Shown here piece by piece: positions 22,672 to 32,752 of a DNA stretch of 64,000 bases. Both the position numbers and the translations under genes were made by a program. A model generated the notes under the pieces. That model worked only from the letters and a program-made list of their open reading frames with translations, had not been told where the DNA came from and made no database searches. How positions within the stretch are numbered: position 1 is the stretch's first letter; each line of letters starts with the position of its first letter. This DNA is from Rhizodiscina lignyota (Eukaryota > Ascomycota > Dothideomycetes > Aulographales > Rhizodiscinaceae): contig ML978122.1 in the NCBI GenBank assembly GCA_010015805.1, forward strand, positions 496,001 through 560,000, given 5' to 3'.

Positions 22672-24630
22672 ATGGCGAAGTTTCAGTTTCCAGTCACATT
22701 GGGCCTCAAGGGCAGGTTGCGATTGAACAGGTACGCGTCTCTCTCATCTGCCACTATCCTTGTATTCGTTGTCGGCGCGATCGTTATTGTCGAGCGGAGG
22801 AATGAAAGCACTCAGCTGTTCTGTGGTCGCACTTCGTCTAGATGCGCTCATGCACACATTTGCGATTTACGTTGTTTTTGTTCGTGGAGTTTAAGGAGTA
22901 CTCTACCTTCTTGTGCTTGAACTGTTCCCCAGCCACACGTTTAAAGTCAGAGGGAGCCTCTTCAGTTTTGCCACACATCGAACAACATTGGTGCCGTGCA
23001 TAATTTCGCTTACTTACATTCAACTCGACATTGCAAAAGTCGCATGCTGTCAGAGAATATGTCAGAGGCTAACAGAAGCAAACAGACCGTGGAACCAAAA
23101 CTTCGTCGTTGGCGCCATTCTCTTCTGTCTGCCTGGTATCTACCTCGCTCTCACAGGTCTTGGAGCTGGTGGTGGACGTCCTTCAAGTCAGCAAGTGGCC
23201 TCGACCACAAACGCGATTCTCTATGGGTTGTTCACGCTCTTTGGCTGGATCGGCGGATCCATCCTCAATCTGCTCAAGCCGAAGGTTACCATGATGATCG
23301 GGGCTCTCGGATACCCGCTTTACGTGGGAGGCCTGTGGTACTTTGATCGCCACGGCCACGACTGGTTCCCGTATCTCGCAGGCGCTCTCCTGGGTTGTAC
23401 TGCTGGCTGTCTCTGGACCGCAGCTGGATTCATCCAGTTTGCATACGCGAATGAGGACGAGAAAGGACGCTTTATCACGTGGCAATGGGTCCTCACCTCA
23501 TTCGGTGGCACCATCGGTTCTCTCATTGCATTCGGAGTGAACTTTCATTCCACTGGCTCCGTCGGTGTTTCCGACGCCGTGTATACAGTGTTCATCGTTA
23601 TCATGTGCATGGCGATTGTGATCGCCTTCTTCTTTATCGTGGACCCGAAGAAAGTGGTGCGCGACGACGGAACACATCTTGCACTTTTCAAACAAGCCAC
23701 GGTTATGACGGAGCTCAAAGGCCTCGCGGTTCTATTCACAGACTGGAAGATCTGGTGCTTAGTTCCTGGAGTACGTATTACCGAGACACTGTTCGCAGTG
23801 CCAAGGCTAATTTGTCTAGATTTTCGTGGCAGAGATGAATCTGGCGCTCATGTCCAGTATCAACGCTTATTACTTCAACCTCCGCACTCGCTCGCTCAAC
23901 AATGTCCTCTTCCAATTCATCATGATACCATGCCCTTTAGTTTTAGCCTCCATCTTGGACACCAGCCGAATCAAGTCAAGGCGAATGCGTGGGATGGTCG
24001 GAACGGCTTGCATGGGTACGCTTACCCTAGCAGTCTGTGCTGGCCTCGCTGGCTGGATTGCAAAGAACGACGTCAATCGCCAGAAAAACACACCTCCCGG
24101 GGTGGACTGGTCGGATAGTGCTTTCGGCGCTGGCTTTATCCTGTATCTCCTGGAAGGTATTGTCTATGCCTGCTACCAGATCTGTGTCCAGTGGACGCTG
24201 GGAGCGCTCTCAAACGATCCTATACAATGTGCGCGTTATGCCGGACTTTTCAAGGTACACTGTTCCCAAATCTCAAACGAAGCCAGACCACTGACGGAAT
24301 TAATAGGGCACAACATCTCTTGGAATGTGTGTCTCTTTCATCCTCGACTCGCAGAACGTTTCGTACATGGACCAGCTGATCGTGCAATTTGTGTTGTATG
24401 GCGTCGGCCTCGTCTTCCTCTTCGGCATTCTCTGGTTCCAGGTGAAAGAAACTAATTACTTCCTCGAAGAGGATGTCATTGTGCCGCACAAATTTGAGGA
24501 GAAGCTCACAATCGAGGGTAAAATCAACGAACAGCAACTAGAACACGAGCGGGAGAAGGAATTGCTTGCAGAGCAGGAAAGGGCATTCAGAAGGGATGAG
24601 AAAAACCCTACCGTGACTTCAGTTGCGTGA
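22672..24630 (+). CDS. UNC93-like MFS membrane protein
   Basis: The model is join(22672..22730, 23086..23770, 23820..24254, 24307..24630), 500 residues. Exon 1 (MAKFQFPVTLGLKGRLRLNR) joins in phase to PWNQNFVVGAILFCLPGIY. The later helices TLFGWIGGSILNLL, TMMIGALGYPLYVGGLWYF and AGCLWTAAGFIQFAYA are typical of the fungal DUF895/UNC93-like family, which has 10-12 membrane segments. The C-terminus is a charged coil (EEKLTIEGKINEQQLEHERE). Intron 1 would be 355 bases, unusually long here, but has a GTACGC donor, a GCTAAC branch site and a CAG acceptor, and no in-frame ATG exists closer. The substrate is unknown; family members have been linked to ion or metabolite transport. Its divergent partner is an amidase, so uptake or export linked to amide use is possible. 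Confidence 0.8.
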
Positions 24631-25841
24631 AGGAAAGTCACTGGCAAGCCAGATCTCATTGCTCTTTGAAGACATGCACTGGGGTGAACAAGCGCACATA
24701 GTCTATTCTGCAATTTGCATTCGAGAATGTAGACTAGAAACAAGAAATTAAGTCCACAGAATATGACTGCCCTGCAAATCCTAAGTCTGCACTTCGTAGA
24801 GAGTGTGTTGAAATCGGTTGGAGCTATGGTGTTGTAACATCTACCGCAAATTGCCTATTTGGGCGATGGGCACGTGCGCTGAACCACCATCACTTTTGAT
24901 ATACCAGTAACCAGTGCACCTCGGATGATGACAGTTTCTAAGACCTATACTACACTTTGTGCGAAGCCGGGTGACAAATCTGGACACTGCTTCCGTAAAT
25001 TTGCTTAATTTCTACGTGTTGTGGACTTGCCGGAGGAAAGGAGTCTGCAGAGGGCGCTGCGCGAAATTCCAAGTCACTCACACGACAGCGAACGAGCATC
25101 CACCGGTGTTCGGACACGATGCTCGAAAGCAGTTCAACTTCTACAATCCGCTTCACACTATTTTAGCACGCATGTGGGAATCCCACTTGAGTCAGCCATA
25201 CTCTCCATCTACATGCGGCACATAAAAGCTCTCCTTCCCTTAACATACTTCCTCTCCTCTAGCCCAACATTTGGCTTCGACGCCGTCCGAGGTTCATATC
25301 ACACGAGTCAAGTATCTAATCTTCGCTTAGCACCTCAGGGTTCTCCACAATGATAGACGCCAAAAGGTCCCGCATGCAGATTAACAATTACCTAACCTTC
25401 GCAGCTTCGGTTGAGCCGCCAAGCAGGGATTCTCTCTTTCCTATTCCGGTCTTGCAAAGCTCCCCGGATACACAGTTCCAAAGGCGCGGAGAAAACCAAG
25501 CACCGCGGCGTTCTGGACCCCACGATAAGGGCGCCAACAAGATAGTCGGATCGAGCACTGCAAGTTACACGTGGTGGTCTCATGACGTACATAAACGGTG
25601 CCCTACCCTGACTCTCTCTGCTGAGCTGTTTGCACTGTCCCAGAAGGGAAGCGGAGGACGGGACGGCGGCAGGCGCGTGTTACAGTATGCGAGCAGTTGA
25701 GTAATGCTCTTAGGTATATGTAGATATATCTCCGAGACTTATTATCTCTGGAAGTATCTAGTACAACAAATTCTAGCAAAAGACCTTTGATAACGCTTGT
25801 GAACTGCAATTTCGCTCGTTGCTCGGAGTTCATTCATCACC
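24631..25841. other. Intergenic
   Basis: A 1.2 kb spacer between the UNC93-like gene and the dioxygenase gene, both rightward. No frame is recognised. Confidence 0.5.
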
Positions 25842-26976
25842 ATGGCGCCAGGTGCGGTAGAAGTTCAGCCCATCACACCGATTGCGGTGAAGAAAGAGCT
25901 CAAGAGCTCCAAATCGCCTCTTCCGGAAGTCAAGGAGTTCGATGCGGCGACGTGTACCGTCGACGAGCTCGTCGATGCCCTGCGAGTGGCTGGAGGCGTG
26001 GTAGTAAGGAACATGCTCACCAAGGAGGAGGTAGAGCAAATCGAGGGAGATGTGCGGCCATGGCTAGAGAAGGATGTGCCGTGGGAGAACGGTATCTTTC
26101 GCAACTATGCAAGTACTGGATATCAATCTGATGTGAAGCACAGGCGATTTCTTTCCCCCGGAAACTCGTCGAGCCTGCGGTATGATCACCAAGAGCCGAA
26201 CATTCGCCCTTCGCATCGTTGGACATCCATTATGGCTTGGTGTCACGGATGCGCTCCTCACAAGCACCCAAAAGAACAACTGGGTAAGTCTTGCGGACTG
26301 AGGACTTTGTTCAATAGCTGAATGAAATGCTCCTCCAGGTTGGTGATAAGAACGAGCCCTCAGTGTCTGGGCCTCAGCTTAACAACACTATTGTGTTTTC
26401 AATCGGGCCCGGCGCACGCGATCAGGCACTCCACCGGGACGACCCTATCCACCACCGCGACTGGCCTGCTGTTGCAGAACACGAGCTCGGTCGTGACGGC
26501 GGCATCGGCTTCTTCATTGGGGGCAAGCGAACCACAAGAGAGAATGGCGCCACAAGGTTCATTCCAGGTAGCCATCTGTGGGATTACGCCGAAGGTCCAC
26601 CACGTGAAGACCAAGCATTTTACGCTGAGCTCCAACCCGGTGATGGATTCATGGTCATGAGTGGATGCTTCCACGGCGGAAGCGCGAACAAGACAAAGGA
26701 TGAGGAGAGGTTGGTCTTCTCGACGTTCAGCACGCGTGGATGGATGAGACAGGAGGAGAACCAGTATCTAGCCAACGATATTGAGAAGATCAAGGAGTTG
26801 CCAGAGTGGTTCCAAGAGAGAGTTGGATATGGGCTTAGTCGACCTTTCCTGGGGTGGGTCGATCTGAAGAACCCAATGTTGGTGTTGCATCCGGTGCGTT
26901 GATCCAGCCTGTTCTTGGTATATGTTCTTTCGCTAATCTCCAGCAGGATAAAGCAAAGTACGGCGACTTGTGGTAA
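25842..26976 (+). CDS. Phytanoyl-CoA dioxygenase (PhyH) family Fe(II)/2-oxoglutarate oxygenase
   Basis: The model is join(25842..26091, 26144..26283, 26339..26893, 26947..26976), 324 residues. The Fe(II) ligands are visible as H-x-D in QALHRDDPIHHRDWPA and the distal His in MSGCFHGGSANKT; FIPGSHLW is the usual family segment. The last exon is nine codons plus stop (DKAKYGDLW). PhyH-type enzymes hydroxylate acyl-CoAs, amino acids or secondary metabolites, using 2-oxoglutarate and oxygen. Fungal members of this type (fumitremorgin B endoperoxidase-like) often sit in metabolic clusters. Here it opens the catabolic block, convergent with a Zn2Cys6 regulator gene. The start ATG (context TCACCATGG) is well placed. 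Substrate unknown. Confidence 0.88.
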
Positions 26977-27380
26977 GGGAAGAATCCGCAGCTAGACTTG
27001 GACTATGTCTTTCGGAGTATCGTGGAATACGGTTCAAATGATTTGACTTCTGAAGCATTTGTCGACTCCGCTCAAGATCATGAAAATTTCGAAAATTTTG
27101 CTGGTGACGAGGTCGGCTATTTCGAGGATCTGTCAATTGCGCTGTAGAGTGTTGACCTCTTTCGCTTCGACTGCGCATGTGCAACTCTCACACTACTTCC
27201 CCCATGTCTCTTTACGTCTCATTGCCATATCCTAGAATCAGAAGCTGGGCGTCAACTGGAATTTTGAGATGCTCGTTTCGTTCTCTCGGACATGTAGACA
27301 TATATTCATGAGACTCAACTGTAGTGGTTTTGGTCTGGTGTCGCAAAATAATCGAGTGTCTGCTTGGTAACCGTGAAGTC
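26977..27380. other. Intergenic, convergent genes
   Basis: Lies between the ends of the PhyH gene and the regulator gene. No feature is seen. Confidence 0.5.
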
Positions 27381-29123
27381 TCATCCAAGTAGATATGCCT
27401 TCCCAGATGAAGGTTTGATGATATCACCCCACCATACATCCTTAACTGGATTTTCATCCATAGAAGCCCAGACGAGTTGCATCAAATCCAGAGCGGATTG
27501 GAAGAGCCAGAGTCCAGTCTTATCTTTCCATCGCTTGCAAAAGTCTATCGCGATGCTTCGGAATCGGAACGAGTCCATCTCACAACCTGCAAGGAAGAGC
27601 GGCAATAGGCACTGCTTCTGCGTTGCTGAATTGGCAGGTAGATCATGTATGAGCCACATAATCTCTTCGGCTAGCATGCGGGCTTTCGTTTGCGATGCTT
27701 CACTCTGGTGAAACACACGAGTACAGTAAAGGAGCATCCCAAGCCTCCAACAGTCCGTGAGAGCAGTAATGTTTTTGTCTTGATTCTGGTGGACAGAATC
27801 AAAGCGTGCAAGCCAGAGGCCCATCTCCAAGCGCGTCACATGTCCATCTGGCAATGGCGAAGTGCATGACGCAGCCACGGCAATGTCGTACATGTCCAGA
27901 AATGCTATGTCGGGATACCCGTTGAGGGAGAGAAGGCTCCATTCGGTGTCGACTTGCCATGACATGAGTGCTTCGGAGTATGTTCGTGGAAAAACAGGCC
28001 CTTTGCGAGACAGTAATGCAGCAGTCGTATCGTACCATATCAATTGAGCGATTTGACTCCTGAGCTGCGTGTTGTACTCTGCAAGCTTAATGCCTCCAGA
28101 TGACTCCAGGATCCTGTACGCGCCCCGGAGGTGTATGCTCCAGTCAGATAGCGCAGTTTCTGCGTAATCTAGACCAATAAGAAGCAGTGAGATGGTGATA
28201 CCCATCTCACATGGTATACCATTCACCTTTAAATGAGACGCAAAGCTACACAATGCTCTATCCTTAAGCTCCAGGACTTGAAGACTTTCCGGTTCACCCT
28301 GGAGATGCGCCCGATGCCGCTTTGCCAGAGCAACCACAGCGTCTAATACGAACGGTGCTTCGTGGATCTGAGTGAGACACTGTTGCCAAGGATTGATGCG
28401 GACATCGTAAGTCAAAGTGATTGGGCTGAATTGCCATTTGAAGAAGGATAACTGTTCGCGTATCGCCCGCGGTAACTGAAAAACGGTCGGGTCGAAGTGG
28501 TATATGACCGACTTTATATGTGCATCTCCGTCTGAATGGCGTCGTTCAGACCCCAATGGCAATCTTGCCACGGTAGAAACGGGCTCGCCTACTTCTTCAA
28601 CGTCATCGTCTTCTTCCGGCTCAGGCGGAGACGCAGTCTCTTGGGTTGATGTCGAGATTGCAGGGGTCGACACCGGAGACATTATTTTGTCCTTTGCTTC
28701 ATCGACGTCATCGGCTTGCTGCGATGTTGTGTCCTCTCTCCGCCTGCGCTCAGCAACTTTCCGTGTCCTCCTCCCCTTCTTGGCTCCATTCCTCTGGTCT
28801 TGAACAAATGTAAAGGTTGACGGTTTCGGCAGCTCTTTTGAAGTCTTACTGAGAGACTCGGGGAGAACGGTATTTTGTCTGAAGTTGCGCTGAAATGCAT
28901 GTGGATCCCACTTCAAGACCTGAGTGTATCCGCCACAGGTCATCCCAGCCGTCGTGCATGCGTCGCATCGAGGGCGTCTTCGGTCGCAAGGGCGAGAGTT
29001 CGAGGCACAAGTGTGACAATCAGACTTTGCCCAACCGAGAGAGTTCGTTCGCTTGGTGGTGGGAGGTATGAACTGGCTCCGTGCGGGTGACGCAGCAGAA
29101 GCGGGCGACTGGACGGAAGCCAT
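27381..29123 (-). CDS. Zn2Cys6 transcription factor, likely cluster regulator
   Basis: The single-exon frame from the ATG at 29123 gives 580 residues; the longer in-frame extension lacks an ATG. The zinc cluster at residues about 36-63 is complete: CHTCASNSRPC then C-x6-C, CDAC and C-x6-C, spacing 2-6-6-2-6. A linker follows (KWDPHAFQRNFR), then a Lys/Arg-rich nuclear-localisation-like run (KKGRRTRKVAERRRRE) and acidic stretches. The C-terminal ~350 residues resemble Fungal_trans_2, with YHFDPTVFQLPRAIREQL. The gene lies inside the run of catabolic genes and its upstream region carries several GATA motifs, so nitrogen control of a pathway-specific activator is a reasonable guess. It may recognise the CCG-N8-CGG elements found in two promoters of the block; that is inference. 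Confidence 0.85.
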   Translation of the reverse strand: MASVQSPASAASPARSQFIPPTTKRTNSLGWAKSDCHTCASNSRPCDRRRPRCDACTTAGMTCGGYTQVLKWDPHAFQRNFRQNTVLPESLSKTSKELPKPSTFTFVQDQRNGAKKGRRTRKVAERRRREDTTSQQADDVDEAKDKIMSPVSTPAISTSTQETASPPEPEEDDDVEEVGEPVSTVARLPLGSERRHSDGDAHIKSVIYHFDPTVFQLPRAIREQLSFFKWQFSPITLTYDVRINPWQQCLTQIHEAPFVLDAVVALAKRHRAHLQGEPESLQVLELKDRALCSFASHLKVNGIPCEMGITISLLLIGLDYAETALSDWSIHLRGAYRILESSGGIKLAEYNTQLRSQIAQLIWYDTTAALLSRKGPVFPRTYSEALMSWQVDTEWSLLSLNGYPDIAFLDMYDIAVAASCTSPLPDGHVTRLEMGLWLARFDSVHQNQDKNITALTDCWRLGMLLYCTRVFHQSEASQTKARMLAEEIMWLIHDLPANSATQKQCLLPLFLAGCEMDSFRFRSIAIDFCKRWKDKTGLWLFQSALDLMQLVWASMDENPVKDVWWGDIIKPSSGKAYLLG

Positions 29124-30058
29124 GTGAAATGCTTGAGAGAAGAAGGATTCTGTCGATTTTGAGAAGCATAGCAGAAATGAAACGATCAAAACTGGGAAGA
29201 TAATGAAATGCTACACCACCCAACGCTCAACGCTGCCATCACAAGAGAGATGGCTTATCTGGACCGGCAAACGACCAGCATCGTCGTTCGAAGACGCGGA
29301 GTGCATCATTCCATTTCGAGGCAAGTCCCCGTGGCAGGCCCAGGGGAACGATAACCGCGCTTGGGGAGCGCGGGCTCAGGCGTGATAAGCGAGATAAGCG
29401 CCAGCTCATTGCCCCGAGTCAGCATTATAAGAAGACGCTTCACTTCTCTGCGTAAAGTCTCTCACAGCACATCTTGAACATCGTGAACCATCTCGCGCTA
29501 AAAGGCTTGCAGGGAGCATCAATCGGGCCCGACTTCTGAATCTGCAAATCGATCGTAACGCTCGGTTACTGAACGGGAACTATTTTTTGAGCCGCTCTGC
29601 TTCAGGCGGCCAGGTTCCCAGTTCTTGCTTCGAATACTCAGTCTCCGGAGGTAAGGACTGCTACGGCCGAATTGTAGTTACACCATATTGTGGACACCTT
29701 CATCTTTCATTGGTTGAAAGGTTCCGAGATCCACGGCAGCGTATTGCGTCTCTGGGGCCAACACCGGACCCAAAGACAAAGCCTATATCCGCCCCTCTTT
29801 TTTACTCCAAAACGCGCCTGCTTTAGCGGATTTTGGCGGTTTATAGTAGCTTATACGGAGTTAGGGTGGCGTTAAGTGAGGAATAGCAATTTACTAGCCT
29901 TGAGAGCCAGTAGATAGTTAAAGTATATGGGCTCGTGCCCCAATTTTTCACTAACCTTCATATCAACATCGGCATTTTATGTCCCTTCAGTTCATTCCAC
30001 ACAGAAGACACTCCTCACATCCACAAAACTCACAAACCAGAAACCCTTCAGCGATAAA
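29124..30058. other. Shared promoter of regulator and SDR genes
   Basis: A divergent intergenic region of 935 bases. It holds GATA motifs at 29255, 29349, 29383 and 29392 near the regulator. No coding frame is recognised. Confidence 0.5.
29255..29397. promoter_or_regulatory. Cluster of GATA motifs upstream of the regulator gene
   Basis: TTATCT (29255-29260), CGATAA (29349-29354), TGATAA (29383-29388) and AGATAA (29392-29397) all fit HGATAR. The last two are in tandem, nine bases apart. They lie 130-275 bases upstream of the regulator's ATG on the minus strand, a fitting place for AreA/NIT2 control. Binding is not shown by sequence alone. Confidence 0.45.
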
Positions 30059-30847
30059 ATGTCGACAATCATCCTTATTACTGGTAAGAATAGTCTTGTG
30101 GTTGCATCATCGAACCAACGCTGAATTCCACCAGGAGCCAACTCTGGAGTTGGCTTTTCCTCCACGAAAGTCATCGCCTCCGCTTCATCTGAGTACCACA
30201 TTATTATGGCAGGACGCTCGCTCGAGAAGGTAGAAGCCGCGAAGGCTGAGATCGAGAAGACGGGCATTAAAGGATCTATCAGCACCATACAGTTCGACGT
30301 CACGGACAAGTCATCTATTGATGCCGCTGTGAAGCAAGTCGAATCTGAATTCGGACACATCGATGTGCTCATCAACAACGCTGGCGTTACTTCGCGGAAT
30401 CCGGATCTGAAGGCACAGATTGAGGAGACCATGGCCGCAAATGTCGTTGGTCCTGCATTGGTCTCCCAGGGTTTCCAACCGTTGCTATTCAAATCAAACA
30501 GACCGTACTCTATCTACGTGAGCAGCGGGCTCGGCTCGCTGGAAAGGGCCATAGAGCATCCGATTCCCAACGATCAGTGGACCGTATACAGGATGAGCAA
30601 AGCCGCCCTGGATATGCTCATGGTTCAAGAATACACGGCGCTGAGAGGAAAGGGTGTGAAGGTGTTCGCAATGTGTCCGGGTCTAGTGAGATCAAACTTG
30701 AGAGGCAAGTCGGCAACGGAAGTTAGCGCTGGCGGTGCTGCTGGAGACCCAGACATCTCAGGACACACAATGTTGACCATCGTCCAGGGTGAGAGGGATG
30801 CAGATGCAGGACGTATTGTGCACAAGGATGGCACTTACAACTGGTGA
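30059..30847 (+). CDS. Short-chain dehydrogenase/reductase (classical SDR)
   Basis: The model is join(30059..30083, 30135..30847), 245 residues. The eight-codon first exon MSTIILIT is needed to complete the cofactor motif ITGANSGVGFSSTKVIA. Other marks are MAGRS, FDVTD, NNAGV, the Ser in YVSSGLG, the active-site YRMSK (Tyr-x3-Lys) and MCPGLVRSNL. The length suits classical NAD(P)H-dependent SDRs. It is the first of two SDRs in the catabolic block and is divergent from the regulator gene. Substrate unknown; it may oxidise or reduce a hydroxyl or keto group made by one of the dioxygenases. Confidence 0.87.
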
Positions 30848-31489
30848 GGGAGAACCGATCGTCATTTCGGCGGCGTCGCCGCGAAAGTAACTATGCGAGC
30901 CTCATTAGCGGGCATGGATTGCTAACAATATCCGTGACACGACGACTTTATATGGAATAGTATTCTAATGGTTAAACTCCACTCTGCCAACCGCAACGTT
31001 GATTCTGAGGAGATGAAGTTTATAATTGCACCGAATAGGCAATGCAGCTAATTGCGGCTCGCTATGATTATCCTGTTTTAGGCGCTTACAATGATTTTTA
31101 ACGCTGTGCGTTTTAGCGTAAATATGTATGGATTTCTGCGACCAGGACCGGTCCATCGGGCATAATACGAAGAAATGCTGATCAGAATGGGGCCACTCAA
31201 CTGCCGAACGGTCCACCATCTTCTCCTATGAGGGTTAGCGTATTTCCTTAAATGGATAGGCGCAGTACGGAGTATGAGGTCCAGCTATCCTTCCGCCAAG
31301 TCGTCATCATGGAGAGCTTATTTGGAGAGCTTATTTGAACAGCTACCTACAAAACATTTGGATCCAATCGTGCCATTTCCTATTATCCGTTGTCGCTAGA
31401 GCGTTGTGATCTTTCCTTCCCCGTCCCATTTTCCGTCCTCTCATCCAAATAGTTCTCATATCAACGGCCTTGTTTCCATATCCTCAAAC
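30848..31489. other. Intergenic, promoter of MetE-like gene
   Basis: No coding frame is recognised. A 13-base direct repeat (GGAGAGCTTATTT) occurs twice in tandem near 31313-31338. Confidence 0.5.
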
Positions 31490-32683
31490 ATGCCTCCTCC
31501 ATTCCGAGCCGAGCATATTGGCTCTCTCATTAGACCCCAAATGCTGCTGGATGCTCGTAAAGCCGCACACATAGACCAAAACTTCCAAGGCGTGTCACCG
31601 GAGATCAAGCAAGCTACCGAATCCGCCATCTCCGAAGTCGTGAAGCAGCAACTATCCCGCGATGTCCGCCCCCTCACTACTGGGGAGTTTGAACGTCATA
31701 TCTTCTATGGTGGCTTCTTCGAGAACATTGAGGGTTTTGAGATTCGCGACCTTCCCATTCCGGAGGCATTCCGCACCAACTTTGCACCTACAGCACTCGC
31801 CAAGAAAATGGGTCACGACACTCGCGAGAGCCCAATTGCAACAGGAAAGATGAAGCGGCCTAAGAGTACGTATATGGACGACTGGATGCACTTGAGGAAT
31901 CTGTTACCGGAAGAGCAGTGGAAGGAGTGCAAGTTTACGATGCCACCTCCAACACAATCGCATATTGCTGTCAAACCTGGAATGATTTTCACTCCCGAGT
32001 CTGGATACACGTCTGAGAAGGAGTATTTCTCCGATTTGGCAGAAATATATCGCGAGGAAATGGCAGATCTGTACGATGCCGGCCTCAGGGATATCCAGGT
32101 TGACGATCCGTATATGACATTTCTCCTGGCGGACTGGTACCTCGAAGGTTTACGTTTAGACGGCGAAGATCCGGATGATATCCTGGACATGTATATCTGG
32201 GCGCATAATGAGTGTCTGAAGAGACGTCCCGCAGACTTACATGTTGGCATCCATCTCTGCAGAGGTAACTTCGCTGGACACCACTTCGCAAGCGGATCCT
32301 ATGACAGAATTGCAAAGAAAATGTTCAGTTACCTAGATTACGACACTTATTATCTGGAATACGATACGGAGCGCGCTGGCGGCTTTGAACCTTTGAAGGA
32401 TTTGCCTGTCGGGAAGAACGTGGTTCTCGGTGTGGTCTCTACCAAGACTCCGGAGCTGGAGGATGTCGACGAGTGCGTGGCGAGAATCCATGAGGCAGCT
32501 GATGTGATTGCGAACGGCCAAGGCAGGACCAGGGATGAAGTCTTGAGAGATATGGGCGTGAGCCCTCAATGTGGATTCGGCAGCTTCAGTCTGGCACAAC
32601 CGATGACTGATGATCAACAGTGGGCAAAGTTAGCCCTCGTTCGGCAGATAGCGCAAAAGATATGGGGCAATGAGGCCAAATGA
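31490..32683 (+). CDS. MetE-like protein (cobalamin-independent methionine synthase C-terminal domain family)
   Basis: A single exon of 397 residues from ATG 31490. It has FRAEHIGSLIRP at the start, LTTGEFERHIFYGGFFE, the QVDDP segment, and the Zn-site pieces GIHLCRGN (His and Cys) and SPQCGFGS (second Cys). This is the UROD/MetE-like TIM barrel of the YxjG/YxjH kind, much shorter than true methionine synthase (~760 residues), lacking the N-terminal half. Family members move methyl or related groups to a thiol on zinc; epoxyalkane:coenzyme M transferase belongs to the same fold. In this setting it may act on a methylated or thiol-containing intermediate, but that is a guess. It is convergent with the hydantoinase/oxoprolinase gene, whose stop is only 70 bases away. 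Confidence 0.85.
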   Translation: MPPPFRAEHIGSLIRPQMLLDARKAAHIDQNFQGVSPEIKQATESAISEVVKQQLSRDVRPLTTGEFERHIFYGGFFENIEGFEIRDLPIPEAFRTNFAPTALAKKMGHDTRESPIATGKMKRPKSTYMDDWMHLRNLLPEEQWKECKFTMPPPTQSHIAVKPGMIFTPESGYTSEKEYFSDLAEIYREEMADLYDAGLRDIQVDDPYMTFLLADWYLEGLRLDGEDPDDILDMYIWAHNECLKRRPADLHVGIHLCRGNFAGHHFASGSYDRIAKKMFSYLDYDTYYLEYDTERAGGFEPLKDLPVGKNVVLGVVSTKTPELEDVDECVARIHEAADVIANGQGRTRDEVLRDMGVSPQCGFGSFSLAQPMTDDQQWAKLALVRQIAQKIWGNEAK

Positions 32684-32752
32684 GATATGGAGAGTCGTAT
32701 GATCCCGGTAATGAAGTGTGATGGATTAGTGCAATCCTTGCAATATGTCTAT

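Noticed and set aside
22176-22673. 165-codon minus-strand frame between the amidase and the UNC93-like gene
   Set aside because: No known similarity; it overlaps the shared promoter and exon 1 of the UNC93-like gene.
23044-23346. Alternative start MLSENMSEANRSKQ for the UNC93-like gene
   Set aside because: These ATGs are out of frame with the conserved helices. The upstream exon at 22672-22730 joins in phase instead.
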